Below are positions 13,696 through 14,012 of a stretch of 14,012 nt of DNA, piece after piece; position 1 is the first letter of the stretch, and each line of letters opens with the position of its first letter. Both the position numbers and the translations under genes were made by a program. This DNA is from Candidatus Kerfeldbacteria bacterium (lineage in GTDB: Bacteria > Patescibacteriota > Patescibacteriia > SBBC01 > CAIJZX01), in contig JACQBO010000020.1 in the NCBI GenBank assembly GCA_016194465.1, forward strand, positions 1 through 14,012, read 5' to 3'. The notes under the pieces are model-generated. The model made no database searches and was not told the origin of the DNA. It was given only the letters and a program-made list of their open reading frames with translations.

Positions 13696-14012
13696 ATGAA
13701 TCCTTCAACGTTGCCCAGGACCAAGAAATACTTTTTGCACGTCTACGGATGTCAAATGAACGTCTCGGATGGCGAGCGCTTGTCATCAATTTTGGAGCAC
13801 CTAGGATTTGCCGTGACCGATGATGAAACACAAGCTGACCTGATCGGCGTGGTGGCGTGCTCGGTACGGCAAACGGCCATCGATCGGATTTTTGGCCAAG
13901 CCAAAAAGTGGGGCCAGTGGAAACAGCGCAAAGAACTGGTCACCATGCTGACGGGTTGTGTCTTGCCACTCGACCAGCCGAAAATGGGGAAAATATTTGA
14001 CGTCATGTTTCC
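13696..14012 (+). CDS. miaB: MiaB-type tRNA methylthiotransferase, N-terminal part
   Basis: The window ends after about 105 residues. The visible part is the UPF0004 domain, with YGCQMNVSDGERL (C19), VACSVRQTAIDRIFG (C55) and MLTGCVLP (C88), three Cys that hold the auxiliary [4Fe-4S] cluster. The radical-SAM and TRAM domains would lie beyond the window. MiaB adds the 2-methylthio group to i6A37 of tRNAs that read UNN codons. YGCQMN, and CSVRQ at the second Cys, favour MiaB over MtaB or RimO, but an N-terminal fragment cannot settle the subfamily. The ATG at 13696 fits the family start and lies just behind the promoter. Confidence 0.85.
   Translation, partial: MNPSTLPRTKKYFLHVYGCQMNVSDGERLSSILEHLGFAVTDDETQADLIGVVACSVRQTAIDRIFGQAKKWGQWKQRKELVTMLTGCVLPLDQPKMGKIFDVMF

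Noticed and set aside
1..14012. CRISPR array, IS element or toxin-antitoxin pair
   Set aside because: No regular direct repeats, transposase motifs or paired small genes were found on either strand.

Overview
This window is about 14 kb of compact bacterial chromosome, roughly 55% GC by eye. It carries housekeeping genes for translation, cell-wall growth and replication. I infer a Candidate Phyla Radiation (Patescibacteria, Parcubacteria-like) origin. The clues are a threonyl-tRNA synthetase without its TGS domain, a two-CxxC zinc-ribbon protein beside L25, a 'GYWLVSHK' membrane protein directly before rodA, a baseplate-J-like single-pass protein after dnaE, and very short intergenic gaps. The phylum is not proven. 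TGA ends genes here and RF1 is present, so the genetic code looks standard. No IS element, CRISPR array, tRNA or rRNA was seen, and no stretch longer than 300 bases lacks a gene.

Layout. 1-1398 (+): the end of prfA (RF1) overlaps prmC, which methylates the release-factor GGQ glutamine, by ATGA. 1388-3635 (-): a zinc-ribbon protein, ribosomal protein L25 and a DUF3048 membrane-anchored protein form one operon behind a promoter at 3701-3728. 3848-5793 (-): an unknown membrane protein and rodA form a second operon. 5872-10772 (+): divergent from that operon are a small membrane/coiled-coil protein, dnaE and a membrane-anchored baseplate-J-like protein. 10776-12724 (+): a strong promoter, a structured leader and thrS. 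12749-13477 (-): a HAD hydrolase with its own promoter, Shine-Dalgarno site and terminator. 13696-end (+): the start of a MiaB-type tRNA methylthiotransferase, divergent from the HAD gene.

The most interesting item is the thrS leader. It contains a textbook T-box antiterminator/antisequestrator fold: a UGGAACC bulge between a 4-bp and a 6-bp helix. Upstream is a hairpin whose 7-nt loop shows ACC, a threonine codon. Downstream is a competing hairpin that buries an in-frame AUG. Together these suggest a compact threonine-tRNA-sensing T-box with a specifier in a terminal loop, probably acting on translation. Such leaders are best known from Firmicutes and Actinobacteria.

Other points of note are three genes whose -10 boxes lie only 6-9 nt before the ATG (probable leaderless mRNAs), and two intergenic inverted-repeat elements (3729-3840 and 13551-13651) with nearly identical outer edges.
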